From Sindora glabra (Eukaryota > Streptophyta > Magnoliopsida > Fabales > Fabaceae): 64,000 bases of DNA. Location: positions 49,971,057 through 50,035,056 of the forward strand of contig CM035236.1 in the NCBI GenBank assembly GCA_020226215.1. Direction: 5' to 3'. Under the pieces are notes generated by a model, which saw only the letters and a program-made list of their open reading frames with translations, ran no database searches and was not told the DNA's origin. A program made the translations under genes and the position numbers. The first letter of the stretch is position 1; the number at the start of each line of letters is the position of its first letter. This document shows positions 47,297 through 59,869 of this stretch, one piece after another.

Positions 47297-48790
47297 TGAT
47301 GCACTTTTGGATGTTATTTAAGCTTAATTTAATAAATTCTGTCGCATTTTGTGGATGAGTTGTGATTTTGAGAAGAAATTAAATTTTTTGGATAATGATG
47401 GATTTCAACCCTATTTTAGGTTTTAAGCCATATCTAGAGTTATAGATATCAGATTGGGTCATTCTTTACATGGATCAAAATCTAAGAAAAAATTCTACAA
47501 CTTTCATGTTTCAAGAAAAATCCAGTTCAACCTTTAAGGATCTCAAATTCTACTTATAAGTTGAAACAATAGTTTTGGCTAAATCTAACCTTTGCTCACT
47601 AGTTTGACCATAACTGGAGCTACAAATGTCAAATGTGGGAGTTCTTTAATTCGTTTTAAAGCTAACATTCAGCTCTACAACTCCCATGTTGATTGAAAAA
47701 CATGAATTAACTATTTTAATTTCCAAAAGTTAGCTACAATCCAGAAGATTAATTGCTGTGAGAATTAAGGTTGATAGCTAATGGTCAAAGTTGGTAGCTA
47801 ATGATCAAGATTGAAGGTTAGGCAAGTGAAATCCTTGCATACACTCATCTTTAAATAGCAAGGAGTAGAAGACTTGAGGGGATCTTAGAGAAAGGAGTTT
47901 AATTCATGTATTTTTAGTTCTTTTTGTATGCATCCTACATGAAAGACTAGGTAGTCCTCTTATATGGATGGTTTTACCTCCTACATGGATGGATAATATT
48001 TATATTTTCATGTATTTGTACTTGTATCTTTAATTTTTTTTATCATAAATGTGATGATGTTTTATTTTATTTTGAGTGTGTTTCCAGTTTCATTATGAAC
48101 TAAATCTTCATCTTCTTAGGGTGATAACGTAGCTTGATAATAACAGATTGAATTCTAATCTATTGAAACTAATTTTAATTTTATTCTCCTAAATTGAGTT
48201 TTAATTATTATTCTTAATGCTTTTAATTGATTGGCCACCTTTTGAATGAACTCAATATGCATATTAAGATCGAAAGGAGATACATGTGTATGTATCTTAT
48301 AATTAAAACCATAAACTACATATGAAATAGGAATATATTCATATGGTTTGTGTAGTCTTAATAAGTTCCATGAATCTTAGCATGATTAGTTATTTTAATT
48401 CACATAAGAATATAGTGAATTAACAATTAATGATAAAATTACTTGACCTTAGAAGAGGCTAGTAATTAATTTAGGGAAACTCAATTATAAATTAAGTGGG
48501 TTAAAATTGAATTAGAGTAGATAGATGATTTAATCCAAAATTATTAAGTGAAGTCTGATCCTTAGAACTTTTATTCATATTTGGTTTTATTCCAATTGCA
48601 TTCATATTTATTTTAAATATTTTTGCATAAATCTTTATTTAGTTACTTCATTTCCAAGTAGTCGATTCGCCAAATAGTGTTTAGATTATCAATTTTGGTA
48701 CTTAGTGAAACAATCCTCATGAGAATGATATTCAACTTATCACTTTATTACTTGTTTATGACAGTGTATACTTGCACTAATTGATAAACT
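47297..48790 (+). mobile_element. Athila/Tat-type LTR-like sequence
   Basis: The start TGATGCACTTTTGG resembles the minus-strand starts of the LTRs at 1861-3390 and 11934-14064. A TATA-like TTTAAATAGCAAGG follows at about 47850. The end region has GATATTCAACTTATCACTTT and GTATACTTGCA, a style seen next to the primer site of Athila/Tat elements. No primer site, pol or target duplication follows, so I regard it as a solo or truncated LTR. Confidence 0.45.
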
Positions 48791-48826
48791 ATTTCACACG
48801 TAATATTTATTACTATCATTATTACA

Positions 48827-49054
48827 AAATTACTAATTTCATCCCTTGAAATTGTATGATGCTAATAAAACAGTCTTTGAATTATATTAAATGATCAACA
48901 TAAAAATATTTAAAGATGAAATTATTTATACAGACTTGTACAGGGGACGAAATTGTTAGTATGACCTATTATTTAGGGATAAAATTTATTATTTAATATA
49001 ATTTGAAGATCATTTTATTAGCTATACAATTTGGGGGAAAAAATTAGTAATTTT
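48827..49054. mobile_element. Fold-back MITE (228 bp)
   Basis: The left arm AAAATTACTAATTTC...TTGAAATTGTATGATGCTAATAAAA and the right arm, read inward, AAAATTACTAATTTTTTCCC...AAATTGTATAGCTAATAAAA are imperfect inverted repeats about 70 bp long. The short centre lies around 48900-48980. No ORF. The target duplication is not clear; the flanks are TTACA and ATCTA. Confidence 0.75.
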
Positions 49055-49180
49055 ATCTATTATTATTATTTTAGTTTTTTGTTGTTATTTATACATTCTA
49101 GATTTCTTTATTATTATTTTTTATTTTATATGTACTTCTTTCATATTTTTTATGTATTTCATTTTTTCTAGATACATTTT

Positions 49181-49190
<10 letters not shown>

Positions 49191-49224
<34 letters not shown>
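49191..49224. repeat. (TA)n microsatellite
   Basis: About 17 uninterrupted TA units, followed by TTTGTATATA. Confidence 0.95.
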
Positions 49225-49228
<4 letters not shown>

Positions 49229-49439
49229 ATATATTTTTTATTCACCTTCTTTTGTTTTATGTATCTTTTTATTATTACCATTTTAAAAAAAAAACTTATT
49301 TATTTATGATTTAATTATCAAGGAGTTTAAAAGCCTTATCAAATTTATTCCCATCTTATTTTTTGAAGCTTTCACAGCAATTTAAAGATGATATATTTTA
49401 AAAATACTTTCTTGCATTTTTAGAAAGTTGTGTATGACA

Positions 49440-52400
49440 ATCTTGAACTATCCACAGGATCCCATAGAAGAAGGCACAACATTGTTGGTTTATCAACCAA
49501 TCATCCATCCTTATAGTCTTTGCTCCATAAGTTTTACGTTTATGCTAAGTTTCACTCATTATAGTACTTCAATTTTTTTTTTGGTGACCTTTGCACTCTT
49601 GATTTGACATAGTCTTCTCACACACAAAGGCAATCCTTCTTCAATCCCCTTTTCATTAAAAAATGGAGCTTTATGAAAGCTTTCTTTTATTAAGCAATTG
49701 CATTTGTAAGAAAGAAGTTGTTTGGGGAAATTGATCCAATCATTTGGTGAACCATTTTATATTGATAGTTATTAGGAATGTCTTGAAGACATTTTGAGTT
49801 ATAACAAGACACCATGGTCAAGATTAGAGCATATTAGGCTTTATTCACCTCTTTATTCATAAATCATTATCATTCATCTATTCTTTAAGGTTTGTGCAAA
49901 TTTTAAAATCCTTCAACAAATGGTTCTTTCTTTTTACAATTATAGGGAAAGTATCAAATTCTTTTTAGGACTTCAAGAGAATTGGTGGCTTACCTATTTC
50001 TAGTGCTTACTATGATGAAGTTATCCCTTCTGCTAAAGAGTTATAGAATGATCATGATGTTAATTCTTTAATTTTTAGTAGTTGCAAATATTTATTCCTT
50101 ATTTTACACAAATATTACCAAAAGGTAAATTATCACTTTAAAATGCCTATGCTAGATTAAGTAAGATACTAGTTTTAAGTTAGAGTAAAAGCAATCAATC
50201 AACTTCTTCATCTCATTATCCATCTAATGTTATTGGTGTTACCACTTCTCAAAGTAGTAAAGAAATTAAACTTGTGTTAATGTTAGTATATGCTCTAATG
50301 GTCAATTATAGGATAATTGTATTAGTATACATTGCATTATATTTTATTTATATATAAAAACATTTTAATTGATTGTTATGTTCAATGTTATATTTGCATA
50401 ATATAAATAAATATAATAATTACCCTTAAAATAATTTATATTATTCTTTAAAAGGCCTTAATTAAGTATTATTATAAATTGGGATAACAATAATGTATTG
50501 AGACTAGTATGTATATTAGCAAATGACCACATTTATGGATATAAGATATCAAGTCAATTTATAAGTACATATTAGAGAACAAATGTACTAGACTAACATA
50601 CCATGAGAATGCTATATGGATCATTATATGATTGTCATAAACAATTCTCATAATGTAATAATGTACATTGTCCTTTAGCCTAAAATCACTACAATTCCTT
50701 ACATGAGGAGTTGTATTCCTCAATGCCATCTAATATCACTTGTAATATGGTTAGTGTAAATGATGGTGATTGAGTATACCATGAATCATGCAAAGAGATA
50801 TGAGTGATTTGGATAAAATTTTATCCCTTTTATGTGGGAAGTGTGATATATGTGGCCTTTTCATTGAGTGAGACTATAAAATACATGGTTATTTTTAAAT
50901 GGGTCAATGTATGATATTGATTCATTTATTTTTAATTAGTCTATTTAGAAATCAAGAAACACATAAATTAAACTATGAAGAGAGTGACACATTTTATACC
51001 TTGAGTTCAACTTGGAAATCCAAGACAAAAGGAATTAAACTATATGGAACATTAGTCATGAAAAAGATATCTTGAATCATTGATACTTTCGCTATGTAAG
51101 TGATAGTGATACATTGCTAAATACCACTCATTATCTATAATACAAAATTAGATTTTAGAATCATTACTGACATAACAAGAAGCTATAGGGTCATACATAA
51201 AAAGTCTATCAAATATTGGGGATCTAGTGTGATTAGAAACTTTTAGTCAAACTAAGGCTCCAAATTAAGATAGGCCCAATATGATTAGGCTTCACTAAGT
51301 AATACTGCAATATGACTAAAATTTACTTAAAGGACACTAAATATAGGTTGAATACTAATAAAAGTCATAATTAGGTCTAGTCAATAATCAAAGCTCAATT
51401 ATCTTCTTTCTTAAGATGGTTTTATTTAGAGATCAAAAATAAATTTTATCTGTGAGATAAAATAAATTAGTTAGATAACAATATCTGACTGATATTAATC
51501 AATTATTTAATATCTATCATGTAATTTGATAAATATTTAGTTAAGATTTGGAAAACCTAGAATTTTCATTAATGAAATAAAAAGCACTATGAGTTTATTA
51601 AGAATATGATATAAAACTAAAAAAATTCTACCACTACCACTATGTTAAATTAAGAGAGATCCTTTACTAATTCAATTAATGTATATAAATTCCTATGTGG
51701 CATCGGCCATTTGGATACTATTTTATGATTCTTGTTCCAATCCATGTGTTCATGATGAGTTCTAATTGTTTGTTCATGGTTGGTTCATTCAAGCACTAGT
51801 GATCAATTTATTTAGATGTAATGACTAGTTTATTTGTAAAAAATAAATGGTTCATTCAATGGATGGAGATAAGATTCATACTTATATTCATGAATTCAGA
51901 CATGGTATAATTCAAACTCTTATGCTGTATTTTAATTCATGCTACAAATGTACAAGTTTTATTATTAATTTATGATCTCTTATAGGGATCCTTGGTAAGT
52001 TTTAGATTGATTTTAAATTCTTTCATTGTGTTATCTTTAACTAAAGAACTCCAAGTTGAAAATCATTTGAAAGAAGAAGTCTTTTTGCTATAAATGATTA
52101 CTTATTGGCTTTGCCAGATTGTCTTTTTGAGCATAGGAGCAAGCTTTATTTGTCCAAGCACTTTCAAGGTGGCAAGTGTTATAACAACTAGAGATATGTC
52201 TCTTTAGCAATTATCATACTTGCTAGCATGTAGATGGTTTACATGAATTTAGCACCTCTATAAACTTGAAAGAATCCATGGTGTCATTCCCAATCCATTA
52301 TGCTTATGAATAGTAGCTTACTTTGACACTCATTCTTTTTATTCTAACATCAAAATAATGCCATCATGATTTTTTCTACAAAGACAATGCTTAAATCCTT

Positions 52401-53770
52401 TCCTTAGTATGAAGCAAATGACTTTTTTCAAGAATCCCAACATGGTTTGTACTTTGACATTATTTTTGTATGATAATTATGTTTTAACATTTTCAAACAA
52501 AAAAAAATCATCTCATTCTTGGAGAGAATACTTCATTATCTTCATTCCAACTTTTTAGCTATGCATCGTGATAAAACCTTCTTGATTGAACCATATAGTC
52601 TTCACAGATTTAGTTAATACTTCGGATTTTGTCAAGATATACCTGGGAATTTACCATATCCTATTGGTAAGATTAATTTAGAAGTGGTGTTCAAATATTG
52701 GTATTTTTTTTTCATAAGATTTGGTACCTACTCTTAAGTGTCAATGTTAACTACTCAACCAAGAAAAGCTTCTTTTACCAAAGAATATGCTTAGTAATGG
52801 TTTGTGAAATGGCATAAGTTACTTTCTTGACTAAATTTGAAAAGGATACCATTGAATCACAAAAAAAGACAAAAAGTTTAGGATTGCATATTCATGTCTC
52901 ATTAATATAAGATTGAGGTTGCAAACATTCCTCCAATTACAATGATTCTAATCATTGCTAAAGATGTTTGAAATCTTATTCTAATGAAGAGAAATAGAAG
53001 AAGCTTTTTATACCTTCACCTAGTGAATCATCCAAATGATACCTATTGCTAATACTTTGAGTTCCATATTAGAAGATGTTTCAAAAAGAGCAAATTTAAT
53101 AATTGCAAATAATGATGTCACCTTTTAAAACCACATTTAAGAGAATAATGTACCCTTTTGCTAAGTTCCTAAAAATTCAGTATTCTAAGTAATGAGTACA
53201 ATTTCCACAGTGTGTCATTATAGTGCAACTTAATTAACAAATTATATCTAGAAATTTTTTTCCTAAGTTTCCATTGAAGACACATTTCTTATAAGGCAAG
53301 TATATTATCACTTTTTGATGCTATGAAAGTTTTTGTTGTTAATCCTAGGCTATTACAAGATGGAATTGATCATTACGTTTAAAGTGTGACTGAATATCTT
53401 AATTCCTAACCTTCTTTGAAGAAACATATGACACTAACAAATCAAGTTAAATGTGTAAGATTAAGTGAGAAAAGTTAAATTGAAGTGGTAGAGATCAAGA
53501 ATGCTTTGCCAATGTATTACAATATAGGACAAGAAAGCATGAGATCAATGAGAAAATAACTAAGCTTGAAAAAAAAAATAACTTATCCATCTTGAGAATA
53601 CTATCATTTAAGTAGATAAAGAAAATTCTTTTAATAGTGTACTTGCTGAAGAAAATAAGAAAGTTAAAGCCATCAAATCTTCCCTAATCATAAGTGATGA
53701 GACGCTAAAGGCTTTGCAAATGGTTGAGTAACATCTAAAGGATGAGGTTTTAGAATTGCAATGTCTATAA
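49440..53770 (+). pseudogene. Plant mobile domain (PMD) protein, broken and split by an LTR
   Basis: Part 1 (about 49440-50280) translates to EGTTLLVYQPIIHPYSLCSI, then LEDILSYNKTPWSRLEHIRL and GGLPISSAYYDEVIPSAKEL, then SSCKYLF. Part 2 (52042-53770) continues with KELQVENHLKEEVFLL, ITYWLCQIVFL, FICPSTFKVASV, then IEPYSLHRF and FGFCQDIPGNLPYPIG. It ends in a Lys/Glu coiled-coil-like tail (about 53500-53770). This order matches PMD proteins of the 'aminotransferase-like, plant mobile domain' group, known both as host genes (MAIN/MAIL) and inside transposons. There are numerous stops. It lies convergent to the Tat-type pol on minus, whose end is only about 0.5 kb away, so I infer an antisense ORF of that element. 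The insertion at 50281-52041 breaks it. Confidence 0.72.
50281..52041 (+). mobile_element. Copia LTR inserted in the PMD ORF
   Basis: It starts TGTTAGTATATGCTC and is homologous to the LTR at 54867-56533 over most of its length (for example GATATCAAGTC at about 50545 and 55125, and GGATCCTTGGTA against GGATCCTAGGTA near the ends). PMD coding text stops at 50280 and resumes after 52041. The right end is worn, with no clean CA terminus or 5-bp duplicate. A weak direct repeat (TAAAGAA..T..AA.TT) flanks it. No internal region, so probably a solo LTR. Confidence 0.65.
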
Positions 53771-53989
53771 TGGATAAATTAACTTTGCCTCATTTTATTT
53801 CTTTATATGTACATTCTTTTAACATATTTTTTTTCAAATTTATGCACCTAGCTCTAAATCAATGAAATTTTATTTATAATTTCATTTTTGATCATATTTA
53901 TTACAAGACATTTATTTTTTTTATTTATAAGATTGCACTTAGTAATTTGCTGAAGAATCAAGTCAAACATAGTTCAATTTCCTTTTTTA

Positions 53990-54250
53990 TGATTTAATTT
54001 GACCATTCATAGTTTATATTCATATGGGCTAGGTGTAGTATATATGTTTTATTTTGATTTAGCCTTTTATAGTTTATACTCTTGCAGACTAGGAGTATTA
54101 CATGATATATATTTTTTAATTTGGTCTTCCATAGTTTATCCTCATGTAAGATAGGAGTATTACATGAGAATTTTTTTTAAGTTGTACATTGTTTATACTT
54201 TTATGAGCCAAGATTATCATGTAGTTTATCCTTATATGATTTAGAAAGGT
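53990..54250. repeat. Imperfect tandem repeat, about 60-bp period
   Basis: Four to five units, each containing CATAGTTTAT...(C/T)TCATAT or similar, then GG(C/A)(T/C)AGG(T/A)GTA or a variant. They open near 54008, 54070, 54132, 54187 and 54222. They lie just past the C-terminal end of the Tat-type integrase (minus) and just past the PMD ORF (plus), that is, at the convergent junction. Confidence 0.65.
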
Positions 54251-57240
54251 GATGTGGTTAGTTTTACACATAGAAGAATTTCAACAACTTTTCATTAGTT
54301 AGACTAATCTTCAATCTATCTTTATAGGCTAGCTTATATTCTCCATTGATGTAGACTTCATGAATTACATACAGACTATCCTACTTCAAGAGAAACTTAC
54401 TGCCATTTCTATGAGTGGTAATAATAGGCTTTCTAATTGCTAACAGTAAATCACTAATTTGAAAGGAGCATGTTCTTACCATTGTAATGAATGCCTTTGA
54501 GAGATGAGCTTGATAACACTCTAACTATTATTGTGCTTTAAGTATTTTCTCATTAAGTGCTTTAAATTCATCAAGTCTTCAACATGTATTCTTTTTGCTT
54601 GAAAAACTTTCTAGAAATATTATTCTCAATGATGTGATTTGCCTCTTAAATGGCAATACTACTTCAATGCCATAGACAAGTGAATAAGGTGTTGTATGAG
54701 TAGGCATTTGATATATAGTCTTGTTTGCCCATAAGGTTTCCCTAATTCTTTCATGTTAATCTCTCTTTGATTTATTAATAATTTTCTTTAATAGGTTATA
54801 AAGGATTTTATGAAATGCTTAAGCTAAACCTTTAGAAACTTTATTGTACATTGATGAATTGTACTGTGTTGGTGTGTGTCCTAGGAGCCAATCATAAAGA
54901 TTGTAATAATGCATAATGTATTATATTTTATTTTAAGCAATGCAATTATTATATTTTATTTTCTTATATATCTGCATAATTTATAACTTAATATAATAAT
55001 TATCCTTGGAAGAGTTTTACTATTTCTAAAATATCCTTAGTAAAGTATTATTACAAAAGGAATAGTAATAATACATTGATACTAGCATATATAGTAATTG
55101 ATGATTATGAATCATGGATATGTGATATCAAGTCGATACATGAGTATATTATTAGTGAACAGATGTGTTGAATTGACCTGTAATGAGAAAATTACATAGA
55201 TTGTCATATGTCATTAGTTATTCTAATATGATCACAATGCGCGTAGTCCTTTGACTTGAAGTCACTACCGTTCCCTATGTGAAGAGTCACATACTTTAAT
55301 GTTATCCTGTATCACCTTTAACTGGGATGTATTGTAGGACATTGATTAGGTGTGTCATAAATCATGCAGAGGGATGTATATGATGTAAATGGAAATTTTG
55401 TTCCTATTACAAAGTATGAATGATATCCTTGGGCCCCTTGATTGAGTGAGATTAAGAAATACATGGCTATACTCAAATGGATTAATATGAGATATTGATC
55501 ATTTGCTTAAGTTAGTTTACTCAGTATCAAGAAACATAAATTGAACATCAACGAGGATGACACATTCCATACCTCTAGTTTGATTTGAATATCGTTATAA
55601 AAGGGACTATGTTACAAAGTGTTATTCACACATTAAGTGAATATTAAGTCATAGATATTTTTACTACTTGGGTGGTAGTAATGTATTGCTAGATATCGAT
55701 CACTATCTATAGTCTATAAGTGGCTATTACCAATGTAGTAAGAACCCTACAAGGTCACACAAAAAGAATAGGAATGAGACAATAATTAATTGGGCTTTAG
55801 TTATACTAAAATCTAATTAATTGAGTTTATTTTCGTGCATATAATTATTACTAAAATAATAATTTATTTTCACGTAATATATATAGTATATTATGTGATA
55901 TTATTTGATATTAAAGTAATATCAAATAATTATATTATTGGATATTAGATAATCATATTATGAGATAATATTATTTTTTGATATTTGATAATTATATGCA
56001 TTTTTTATATTAGATATTTATATTATGAGATAATATTATTATCTAATATTAGATAATTAATGGATAAGTCCTATCTCTCCTCACTCTCTCTATGATAAGG
56101 ACAAGGTGATAGTTATTAAGTGATTTTAGGATTCTGAAGCATTATTCTAGTATGACTAGGAATATTGTATGCCTTAGTTTTATAAAAGGAACTTGAAGAT
56201 AGCACCTTAAACATACATTAGTTGCCATTAAACCCTAAAATCACTTCAAAATGCACTAATCCTAATCCTAGTGAGAGAGAGATGTATCCTAGTAAATTTG
56301 TGGAGGGTGAGAAGTCATTATTCATTCCGTGTGGATACCGTAGAGACGCTATACCTTCTGGCCAGTGTTTGATTCATGATTCATCTCGCTCTCTCAAGGT
56401 TTTGTTTAGAAAGAATACAAGTACACAAAAGATAAAACCCTAATATTGATTTATTCCTTTTTGCATGGATCCTAGGTAGAATTCGAATCAAAATTTTAAT
56501 TTTCTATTACGTATGATGATCCAAAACCTAACATACTGCTTGAAAGCAAATTTCTCTAAAAAATTGTTGATCACTTTATTGCAAACTCATTCCCTTTATT
56601 AGTGATGATGTACTTAGGAACAAAATATCAAAATATGATGTTCTTGTTGATAGAGTTTACAATTATTTTTTTCCTAACTTCTATGAATGCTTTTTCCTTA
56701 ACTTATTTTAAGAAGTAACCAATTATTGTTTGAATATATGGATGATCTCTAGAAGATTTTGGTGTGATTAAACTAACTACATCAAGATCTTATGTATTAA
56801 AAGGCCCTGGAATGACTATAAGGTGTAACTAGATGAAATTCACATGGACTACTTCGCACTTCTTGGCAGTGTTGATGCAATTCTTTACTGTGGTAGGCTA
56901 GTAGTAACCTATTCTTTTTATTTAAAAGTTTAACTTTAGTCTAAATTGATAAGTAGTATAGACTCCCATGTAAGCTTTTTCCATAGCACTTTTCACTTTA
57001 TCTTCTTTAAAAGATCATAGGAATATGCCTTTAAATGATCACTAATGGAAAATATTTTTGAAGTATATGAATTAAGAGGCTTAATGATGAATTTCAATTT
57101 TAAGGCAAGGATTATTTGATAACTTTTTTCTTTCAAGGTAATTGACCAAAGGCTCATACCAGTCTTCTTTCTAAATTTAAAAGATACAATCATGATCCAT
57201 ATTTTCTTCATAATCTCCTAACTCATTTTCAAAAGTATGA
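54250..57240 (-). pseudogene. Tat-type Ty3/gypsy pol: RNase H end and integrase, broken
   Basis: Minus-strand text includes WYEPLVNYLERKKLSNNP (about 57160-57100) and AMEKAYMGVYTTYQFRLKLN (about 56990-56930), leading into the zinc-binding region. The integrase core follows with PGPFNT-DLDVVSLITPKSS (about 56810-56750) and KYIITNKGNEFAIK (about 56610-56565). After the inserted LTR come QYNSSMYNKVSKGLA (54862-54815), RIRETLWANKT (about 54745), TPYSLVYGIEVVLPF (about 54700-54655) and, at about 54420-54270, DSLYVIHEVYINGEYKL. These are diagnostic of Tat-lineage elements. Stops throughout. RT, protease and gag would lie at higher coordinates but are not recognisable past 57240. Confidence 0.8.
54867..56533 (+). 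mobile_element. Solo copia LTR with perfect 5-bp target duplication
   Basis: TGTTGGTGTGTG to CCAAAACCTAACA, 1667 bp, flanked by TACTG at 54862-54866 and 56534-56538. It splits the Tat-type integrase pseudogene, whose translation continues on each side. Same family as 50281-52041 and, inverted, 57611-58245. The open frame 56222-56443 lies inside it and is not a gene. Confidence 0.9.
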
Positions 57241-57359
57241 GTGACTACCAATCATTGGCATATAAGCACTTTTATGTTAACATTCATATTTACCAATATT
57301 AAAGCCAAATAAGCATTAATAACTATCCATGTTAAAGTCTTTCACTTATATTTGTGGCT

Positions 57360-57575
57360 ATAAATTTCATTAAGGATATGAAAATTATTCATAATATGAA
57401 TTGAAAACCATGTCCCTTGAAATTTCATCATTAAGTGAATTATAACTCTTTTAAAACAAGTAATTAATTCTTTGAAAGCATAAATTTCATTTAAGACATT
57501 AAAATCATTCATAATATGAATAGAAAACTATGTCTTTTGAAATTTAATCATTAAGTGCATTAAAGTTCTTTTGAT
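57360..57575. repeat. Two-copy tandem duplication, period 120 bp
   Basis: TAAATTTCATT at 57361 and 57481 open two ~93-bp homologous blocks. Shared words are ATTCATAATATGAAT, GAAAAC.ATGTC and TCATTAAGTG. They are joined by about 27 unrelated bases. Confidence 0.85.
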
Positions 57576-57610
57576 AAACCAAAATTACATTTAAGAAATG
57601 AGATAGTTAG

Positions 57611-58245
57611 GCTTTGATTATTAATTAGACTCAATAATAATTTTAGTCAATAATTAACCCATTTTTAGTGTTAGCTAAGTAAAGCCTAACCATGTTGAGC
57701 TACTACTTTGTGAAGTCTAATCATATTAGGCTTATCCTAGTTATGATTAGGCTTATCCTAGTTAGGAGCTCTAATCTCACTAAGAGTTCCTAATTACATT
57801 ATAGTGAGTGACCTTATATATTCTTATAACATTGGAAATGATCTTAAAATTCTATTTTAGTATCATAAATAGTGATTGGTATTTAATAATACATCACTAC
57901 CACCTAAGTAATAAGAATGTCAATGATTTGACATGATCTTTTTCCATGACAATTTTTCATGCGGATTAGTCCCTTTTGTTTAGATATCTAGATTGAACTT
58001 GGGGTATGGAATGTGTGACCTTCTTTATAGTCCAATCTATATGTACCTTGATTCCTAAGAAGACTAATTCAAAACAAATGAATCAATAACACAAATCGAT
58101 TCATTTGAGTACGACCATACAATTTATAGTCTCACTTAATTAAGGGACCTATAGATATCACTTTTCCAATATAAGAGAGCTGAAATCCCATCTAAATCAC
58201 TCATATCCTTCCAAATGATTTATGATATACTCAATTACCACCTTT
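57611..58245 (-). mobile_element. Truncated, inverted copy of the copia LTR family
   Basis: Minus-strand text matches the middle of the LTRs at 50281 and 54867 (for example GTCTAATTAATAATCAAAGCC against GTCTAGTCAATAATCAAAGC near 51380). On plus it resembles 7380-7680 of the solo LTR at 6731 (TATCTAGATTGA, AATTAAGGGACCTATAGAT). Neither LTR end is present. Confidence 0.7.
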
Positions 58246-59869
58246 TAGGTTAACCTTGTTAGGTCAAAGGAGAATAAATTGCATTAGTTTATTTTACTTT
58301 GAGTCATAGTTAAATGGTTACATAAATATAGGATATTTGGTTTACACAAAGTTTAGTTTTATTTTATTATTTATTCATATATGATGGTGCATCTGTATTA
58401 TGCTTCTTAGTAAGATAAATTATCGATACAATTTCTTTAGCATGTATATATGAAACAAGTCGAGAATCTACACTATAGGCATGTGTTGTGACTTTCAAGG
58501 AAGAAATTAGAACAAATTCATATAAAAGTAACATCATGTGCAAAGTTCAAGGAGAGGATAATATATCAAAGGAAATAAAACAAATTTTATCTCATTAGAG
58601 CTCTTATAGTCATATTTGATCATAACAACAAATTTGTTCAAATGATCCTTAATAGAATTGCTAGTAAAAGTATTAACTTAAAAATTCAGTGACATTCTTA
58701 ACATGAAAAGTTAAGTTCATGTTACACTTTTTTTTTCTTGACCATGATTTTTTTTCTATTAGGATTTCCAAGAAAAGCTTTTAATAGTGTAGACTATTTG
58801 CTAAAAGAATGATGTATTCTTTTTCTTTTACTAATATTTTATTCCTGTTGGATTTTTTTCCTAATGGAAGTTTTAACGAGTCATATTTTTTACAAGAGGT
58901 ACATTCAAGGAAGACTATTATGAATAATTGTAATTAAAAATGGATCTCCATAGATTAAGCATTACATTCCCGTTATTGTCAATTCTTAGTTTTCAATAGG
59001 TTTTAATTACTTTAGTAAGTCATATTATGAAATTGTAACGTTAAATCCATCTACTTTATAAAAGTGGATTGTATGAATTATTTTATGTATAGTTGAATGA
59101 AATATTTTTCTTCTCTCATAATTCTCCTTCATCTTTTTTATATTTTTTTGGTTATTTCTTTAATATTGATAATTTTTATAACATGTCTCTTATATTATTA
59201 GGATATTTAGAAAAACAAAAAGAAAGAAAAGGAGAAAAAATAAGTTTTCTTTATTTGTTTAGATAGAAAAGTAAGAAAAAAAGTAAATTAAATTAAATGA
59301 CAATTTTACCATTCAACTCAATATATTTATCTAAAATCTTATTGGTGACTAATAATAGATATCATCATAATTTATCATATTTATGTATAATTTTTTTAAA
59401 TATATATTCAGTAAATAAAAATATGAAAGTATTATTAATTAAATATTAAAAACAAATGTTTAACAATAGTCAAGACCATTTTTAAAAAATTGAAAAGTTA
59501 AATTTTACTAATTGTACGTAGATTTTTATTCAATAATTTATTTTTACACAAGAGGAAAAATTTATTTTATTGTTTTAAAACTATCCATAAAGAGTTTTAA
59601 TTTTATCATTGAAGATACAATATTAATTTATTAAAAAATTATAATGCGTACGACACTTATATATAAAGAATTACTCCAATACAACTAAAATATCCATACA
59701 AATATACGGTTATTAACAATGAAAGAACAAGTCAATCAAAAAGTTATCAAAAAAATTTCAAACGCTTATTTGGGCCGTTCTTTTTTCCTTTTTTTAACCT
59801 TCCGTTCTCTTCCACTCATTTGCTTCCGTACAATCATGTTATATTTATATTCTATATCTTCTATCTTTT
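58246..59869. other. AT-rich spacer, no recognisable gene
   Basis: Nothing recognised. A 92-codon open frame at 59719-59997 is Phe/Leu/Ile-rich and runs into the tandem-repeat unit; not accepted as a gene. Confidence 0.4.

Noticed and set aside
56222..56443. 73-codon open frame on plus
   Set aside because: Entirely within the solo LTR 54867-56533, which is non-coding.
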